Shown here: piece after piece, positions 60,220-64,000 of the stretch
Layout of the letters: the number at the start of each line of letters is the position of its first letter
How positions within the stretch are numbered: position 1 is the stretch's first letter
Source: Leifsonia sp. 1010
Lineage (GTDB): Bacteria; Actinomycetota; Actinomycetes; Actinomycetales; Microbacteriaceae
DNA: 64,000 nt
Direction of reading: 5' to 3'
Assembly (NCBI RefSeq): GCF_031455295.1
Contig: NZ_JAVDSL010000003.1
Location: 62,001-126,000 of the forward strand
Made by a program: the position numbers and the translations under genes
Notes under the pieces: generated by a model
What the model saw: only the letters and a program-made list of their open reading frames with translations
What the model was told of the DNA's origin: nothing
The model's database searches: none

Positions 60220-61020
60220 TCAGCCCTCGACACCCTGGCGCGCCCGGGCGGTGTAGCGGCCGTCGGACTCGGTGATCTCGACGTCGATGTCGAAGGTGGC
60301 ACTGAGGTTCTCGCTCGTCAGCACCTCGCCGATCGGGCCCTGAGCGGTGATCTCGCCGTCCTTCAGCAGCAGTGCGCGGTTGAACGCCTGCGGGATCTCC
60401 TCGACGTGGTGCGTGACCATGACGATCGCGGGCGACTTCGGATCGCTGGCGTACCCGCCGAGCAGCTGCAGCAGCTCCTCGCGGCCGCCGAGGTCGAGGC
60501 TGGCCGCCGGCTCGTCGAGCAGCAGGATCTCGGGATCGGTCATCACCGAGCGGGCGATCTGAACGCGCTTCTGCTCGCCGTCGGACAGGCTCCCGAACGT
60601 GCGGTCGGCGAGGTGGTCGAGGTGCCACTCGGAGAGCACGCGGTGCGCCCGGCGCTCGTCGATGTCCTCGTAGAGCTCGTTCCAGCGGCCGGTCACCGCG
60701 TAGGCGGCCGTCATCACGACATCCAGCACCCGCTCGTTGCGCGGGATGCGGCGGGCGAGCGCGCTGGATGCGAAACCGAGGAGCGGACGCAGCTCGGCGA
60801 GGTCGGTGTGGCCGACCGACTCGCCCAGCACGACGGCCTCGCCCGAACTCGGGTGCAGGGCCGCCGCGGCGATCTGCAGCAGGGTCGTCTTCCCTGCGCC
60901 GTTCCGGCCCAGGATGACCCACCGCTCGTCCGGTTCGACCGCCCAGTCGATACCCTTCAGGACGGGGTTGCCGTCCCGCACAACGGACACGTCGGAAAGT
61001 CGGAGAACGCTGTCGGCCAT
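60220..61020 (-). CDS. ABC transporter ATP-binding protein (orphan)
   Basis: 266 residues. Walker [21 protein letters not shown], signature [20 protein letters not shown], Walker [19 protein letters not shown]-loop [13 protein letters not shown]. No permease gene is nearby, so its partner is elsewhere or it belongs to a soluble ABC group. Strong similarity in layout to the ABC ATPases placed next to rpmE2/glgA in Microbacteriaceae. [15 protein letters not shown] chosen for the family N-terminus. Confidence 0.92.
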   Translation of the reverse strand: MADSVLRLSDVSVVRDGNPVLKGIDWAVEPDERWVILGRNGAGKTTLLQIAAAALHPSSGEAVVLGESVGHTDLAELRPLLGFASSALARRIPRNERVLDVVMTAAYAVTGRWNELYEDIDERRAHRVLSEWHLDHLADRTFGSLSDGEQKRVQIARSVMTDPEILLLDEPAASLDLGGREELLQLLGGYASDPKSPAIVMVTHHVEEIPQAFNRALLLKDGEITAQGPIGEVLTSENLSATFDIDVEITESDGRYTARARQGVEG

Positions 61021-61050
61021 GCCCTCCAGCCTACCGTCGCCGGACACGGG

Positions 61051-62241
61051 TCAGTGACGACCGGCGAGGGACCGGTACACGTCCCGCGTCTGCTCGGCGA
61101 TGGCCGTCCAGCTGAACGAGGTCTCCGCCCGCTCGCGCCCCGCGCGACCCATCTCGGCCGCGCGCGCAGGGTCGCCGGCCACCTCGGTGAGGGCGGCTGC
61201 GAGGTCCCTGACGAACGCCTCGGGATCGGTCGGGGTGCCCGTCCCGTCCTGGAGTTGCTGGATGGGCACCAGCCGTCCCGTGACCCCGTCCACGATGACC
61301 TCGGGGATGCCGCCGGTCGCCGTTCCGACCACGGGCAGCCCGCAGGCCATGGCCTCGAGGTTGACGATCCCGAGCGGCTCGTAGATCGAGGGGCAGACGA
61401 AGACGGTGGATGCGGTCAGCGCGATGCGCAGCTCGTCGTTCGGGAGCAGACGGTCGATCCAGACCACGCCGTCCCGCTCGCCCTGCAGCTCCTCGACGAG
61501 CCCGCTCACCTCGGCCAGGATCTCCGGCGTGTCCGGCGCTCCGGCACACAGGATGACCTGCACCTCGGGCGGCAGCATCCTGGCCGCGCGCAGCAGGTAC
61601 GGCAGCCCCTTCTGCCGGGTGATGCGGCCGACGAAGATGACCGCGGGACGCTCGGGGTCGATCCCGAGCGCACGTGCGCGGTCGTCGTCGCGCAGCGGCT
61701 GCCAGCGCTCCAGGTCGATGCCGTTGTAGATCGTGACGACCTTCGTCGGGTCGAGCTCCGGGTAGGAGGCGAGGATGTCTCGGCGCATCCCGTCGCTCAC
61801 CGCGATCACGGTGTCCGCGGCCTCGAATGCGGTCTTCTCGATCCAGCTGGACACGCGGTAGCCGCCGCCCAGCTGCTCGGCCTTCCACGGCCGCAGAGGC
61901 TCCAGGCTGTGCGCCGTGACGACGTGCGGGACGCCGTGCAGCAGCTTCGCCAGGTGACCGGCGCCGTTCGCATACCAGGTGTGCGAGTGGACGACGTCCG
62001 CTCCCCCGCAGTCCTGCGCCATCTGCAGGTCGACACCCAGCGTGGCGATCGCCCCGTTCGCGTCGGCGAGCTCTGCGGGCACGCGGTACGACGCGGTATC
62101 CGGCTCGTCCCGGGGCTCGCCGAAGGCGCGGACGATCACCTCGGTGTCGGTCCGCAGAGCCTTCACGAGCTCGGTCACATGGACCCCGGCCCCGCCGTAG
62201 ATGTCCGGCGGATACTCCCGGGTGAGCAGATCGACGCGCAT
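61051..62241 (-). CDS. glgA: glycogen synthase, GT4-type (GlgA/GlgM)
   Basis: 396 residues: RVDLLTREYPPDIYGGAGVH at the start, VVHSHTWYANGAGHLAKLLH, AVIFVGRITRQKGLPYLLRA and SIYEPLGIVNLEAMACGLPV (EX7E donor site). GT4 actinobacterial enzymes of this group use ADP-glucose (GlgM makes maltose-1-phosphate from glucose-1-phosphate; GlgA elongates glycogen). ATG lies eight bases after TAGCGT on the minus strand (62249-62254). Divergent from glgC with a gap of 47 bases. Confidence 0.93.
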   Translation of the reverse strand: MRVDLLTREYPPDIYGGAGVHVTELVKALRTDTEVIVRAFGEPRDEPDTASYRVPAELADANGAIATLGVDLQMAQDCGGADVVHSHTWYANGAGHLAKLLHGVPHVVTAHSLEPLRPWKAEQLGGGYRVSSWIEKTAFEAADTVIAVSDGMRRDILASYPELDPTKVVTIYNGIDLERWQPLRDDDRARALGIDPERPAVIFVGRITRQKGLPYLLRAARMLPPEVQVILCAGAPDTPEILAEVSGLVEELQGERDGVVWIDRLLPNDELRIALTASTVFVCPSIYEPLGIVNLEAMACGLPVVGTATGGIPEVIVDGVTGRLVPIQQLQDGTGTPTDPEAFVRDLAAALTEVAGDPARAAEMGRAGRERAETSFSWTAIAEQTRDVYRSLAGRH

Positions 62242-62248
62242 GACCGAA

Positions 62249-62281
62249 ACGCTAGTACAGCGATCAGTTCGCCTCTACTGT
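62249..62281. promoter_or_regulatory. overlapping divergent promoters of glgA and glgC
   Basis: Minus-strand -10 TAGCGT (62249-62254) and plus-strand -10 TACTGT (62276-62281) face apart within 47 bases; each lies eight bases from its start codon. The -35 region of each overlaps the -10 region of the other. Confidence 0.65.
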
Positions 62282-62288
62282 TGTGGAC

Positions 62289-63533
62289 ATGGCATCAGGC
62301 AAGAAGATCTTCGGCATCGTCCTCGCGGGCGGAGAGGGAAAGCGGCTGATGCCGTTGACGGCGGACCGGGCGAAGCCCGCCGTCCCGTTCGGCGGCCAGT
62401 ACCGCCTCATCGACTTCGCCCTCTCGAACCTGATCAACTCGCAGCTGCGCCAGATCGTCGTCCTCACCCAGTACAAGTCGCACAGCCTCGACCGCCACGT
62501 GTCGCAGACCTGGCGACTCGACGGCATCACCAGCTCCTACATCGCATCGGTTCCCGCGCAGCAGCGCCTCGGGAAGCGGTGGTTCTCGGGGTCTGCGGAC
62601 GCCATCCTGCAGAGCCTCAACCTGCTGCGCGACGAGAAGCCGGACATCGTGGTCGTCGTCGGCGCCGACCACGTCTACCGGATGGACTTCGGCCAGATGA
62701 TCGAGGCGCACATCGCCTCGGGGGCTCCCGCGACGGTGGCCGCAATCCGCCAGCCGATCGGCCTCGCGGATCAGTTCGGCGTCATCGAGGTCGAGCCGGA
62801 GCGCCCCGACCGCATCGGCGCCTTCCGCGAGAAGCCGCGCGACCCGATGGGACTCCCGGACTCCCCGAACGAAGTGCTCGCCTCCATGGGCAACTACGTC
62901 TTCGACGCCGATGCGCTCATCGACGCCGTGGTGCGCGACGGCGACCGCCCGGACTCCAACCACGACATGGGCGGCGACATCATCCCCGACTTCGTCGCGC
63001 GCGGCGAGGCGGGAGTTTACGACTTCAACAACAACGACGTCCCCGGCTCGACCGAACGTGACCGCTATTACTGGCGGGATGTCGGAACCATCGACTCGTT
63101 CTTCGAGGCGCACCAGGACCTCATCTCGGCCCTGCCGGTGTTCAACCTCTACAACCGCTCCTGGCCGATCTTCAGCCAGGTGCTCAACTCGCCGCCGGCG
63201 AAGATCGTGCGCGACGGCCGCGGCGCGCTCGGCACGACCATCGACTCCATCGTCTCGCTCGGCTCCGTGATCTCCGGCGCCCACCTCGAGCGCAGCGTCC
63301 TCGGCCCGTGGGCCAAGGTCGACTCCGGTGCGAAGGTCGTCGACTCGGTCGTCTTCGAGCGCGCGATCATCGAGCCGAACGCGTTCGTCGGCCGCGCCAT
63401 CCTCGACAAGGATGTGGTGGTCGCCGAGGGCGCGCAGATCGGCGTCGACCCCGACCGCGACCGCGCCAGAGGCTTCACCGTGACCGACTCGGGCATCACC
63501 GTCGTCGGCAAGGGCGTGCACGTCGTTCCATGA
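62289..63533 (+). CDS. glgC: glucose-1-phosphate adenylyltransferase
   Basis: 414 residues. Nucleotidyltransferase N-terminus [73 protein letters not shown] and a C-terminal left-handed beta-helix ([20 protein letters not shown]). It makes ADP-glucose, donor for glycogen and for the GlgM route. ATG at 62289 fits a leaderless mRNA from TACTGT; GTG at 62283 is less likely. ATGA overlap with serB. Confidence 0.97.
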   Translation: MASGKKIFGIVLAGGEGKRLMPLTADRAKPAVPFGGQYRLIDFALSNLINSQLRQIVVLTQYKSHSLDRHVSQTWRLDGITSSYIASVPAQQRLGKRWFSGSADAILQSLNLLRDEKPDIVVVVGADHVYRMDFGQMIEAHIASGAPATVAAIRQPIGLADQFGVIEVEPERPDRIGAFREKPRDPMGLPDSPNEVLASMGNYVFDADALIDAVVRDGDRPDSNHDMGGDIIPDFVARGEAGVYDFNNNDVPGSTERDRYYWRDVGTIDSFFEAHQDLISALPVFNLYNRSWPIFSQVLNSPPAKIVRDGRGALGTTIDSIVSLGSVISGAHLERSVLGPWAKVDSGAKVVDSVVFERAIIEPNAFVGRAILDKDVVVAEGAQIGVDPDRDRARGFTVTDSGITVVGKGVHVVP

Positions 63534-64000
63534 CGACCACCGCACAGCACTCCAGGTCCGCTTCCGTCCTCGTCGTCCTCGACGCCGACTCCACGCTGCT
63601 CCAGGACGAGGTCATCGAACTGCTCGCCGATGAGGCGGGGTCACGTCCGGAGGTCGCCGAGATCACCGAGCGCGCCATGCGCGGCGAGCTCGATTTCGAG
63701 GAGAGCCTCCGCGAACGCGTCCGCACCCTCGCCGGCCTCCCCGCCTCCGTGTTCCAGCACGTGGGCGAGCGCATCCGGGTGACCGAGGGCGTCCCGGAGC
63801 TCATCGCCGGAGTACAGGCGGCCGGTGGCGTCGTCGGCGTGGTCTCCGGCGGCTTCCACGAGCTGCTCGACCCGATCGGCGAACGCCTCGGCCTCGACCA
63901 CTGGCGCGCAAACCGGCTGGTCGTCGCGAACGGACAGCTGACCGGCGAGGTCGACGGACCGGTGGTGGATGCGGCCGCCAAGGCTCAGGCGCTGCTGTTC
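63530..64000 (+). CDS. serB: phosphoserine phosphatase SerB (3' end outside window)
   Basis: 157 codons are visible. HAD motif [61 protein letters not shown] (motif II Ser) and [20 protein letters not shown] approaching motif III. It removes phosphate from phosphoserine in serine biosynthesis. Lacks an N-terminal ACT domain. ATG overlaps the TGA of glgC (ATGA), suggesting co-translation. Confidence 0.93.
   Translation, partial: MTTTAQHSRSASVLVVLDADSTLLQDEVIELLADEAGSRPEVAEITERAMRGELDFEESLRERVRTLAGLPASVFQHVGERIRVTEGVPELIAGVQAAGGVVGVVSGGFHELLDPIGERLGLDHWRANRLVVANGQLTGEVDGPVVDAAAKAQALLF

Noticed and set aside
1-64000. CRISPR arrays, prophage or transposase genes
   Set aside because: No regularly spaced repeats, integrase or transposase motif was found on either strand.

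Overview
The window is a very GC-rich chromosomal segment (judged by eye, not computed) of an actinobacterium, most likely a member of the Microbacteriaceae such as Leifsonia or a close relative. The evidence is RbpA, the pafB-pafC-tatA-tatC-helY order, the imuA-imuB-dnaE2 mutasome, DUF3097, DUF1707, DUF4190 and PAC2 families, the type B L31 protein, and strong use of GTG starts and GTGA/ATGA start-stop overlaps. No phage, insertion sequence or CRISPR array is visible; this is core and near-core chromosome. A LuxR-type regulator gene is cut at the left edge and serB at the right edge. No gene-free stretch exceeds 300 bases.

Layout. 1-9.0 kb: regulator end, acetyltransferase, DUF4386 membrane protein, cardiolipin synthase, HelD-like RNA polymerase recycling ATPase, two tandem RibD/DHFR-fold reductases and a divergent metallo-beta-lactamase-fold hydrolase. 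9-12 kb: cytosolic-looking HtrA-type protease, a small gene with a LexA (SOS) box, an orphan 168-residue protein and an HdeD-like membrane protein. 11.9-17.5 kb: S9 peptidase and SDR (coupled), then nfeD, an SPFH protein and a glycerophosphodiester phosphodiesterase (coupled), then rbpA. 17.5-27.8 kb, minus strand: lnt, helY, tatC, tatA, a small membrane protein, pafC, pafB, an FKBP lipoprotein, trmI and a HAD phosphatase. 27.9-34.5 kb: PAC2 protein with a possible leader peptide, uppP, an M20 peptidase, tRNA-Leu(GAG), a CDF transporter, a WYL regulator and a VIT1/ferritin-like protein. 34.6-38.5 kb: DUF1707 protein and a 1079-residue surface protein with DUF11-like repeats. 38.5-46.1 kb: SOS region with a DUF6504 gene, DUF3097, a NUDIX hydrolase and imuA-imuB-dnaE2. 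46.1-56.4 kb: short AMP nucleosidase, second VIT1, SF2 helicase, SGNH hydrolase, D,D-carboxypeptidase, TrmH-like methyltransferase, sirtuin, histidine phosphatase, glycosyltransferase and alpha/beta hydrolase. 56.6-64 kb: treS, DnaQ-like exonuclease, DUF4190 protein, rpmE2, orphan ABC ATPase, divergent glgA and glgC, and serB.

Themes. DNA-damage genes recur: PafB/PafC (LexA-independent activators) and three LexA boxes controlling a DUF6504 gene, imuA-imuB-dnaE2 and one unrecognised small gene. Carbon storage is represented by treS, glgA and glgC. Many genes have a TANNNT-like -10 hexamer only 6-8 bases before the start codon and no Shine-Dalgarno sequence, which points to widespread leaderless transcription and helped choose start codons. 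Several gene ends, mainly convergent ones, carry long perfect or near-perfect inverted repeats; one family occurs twice.
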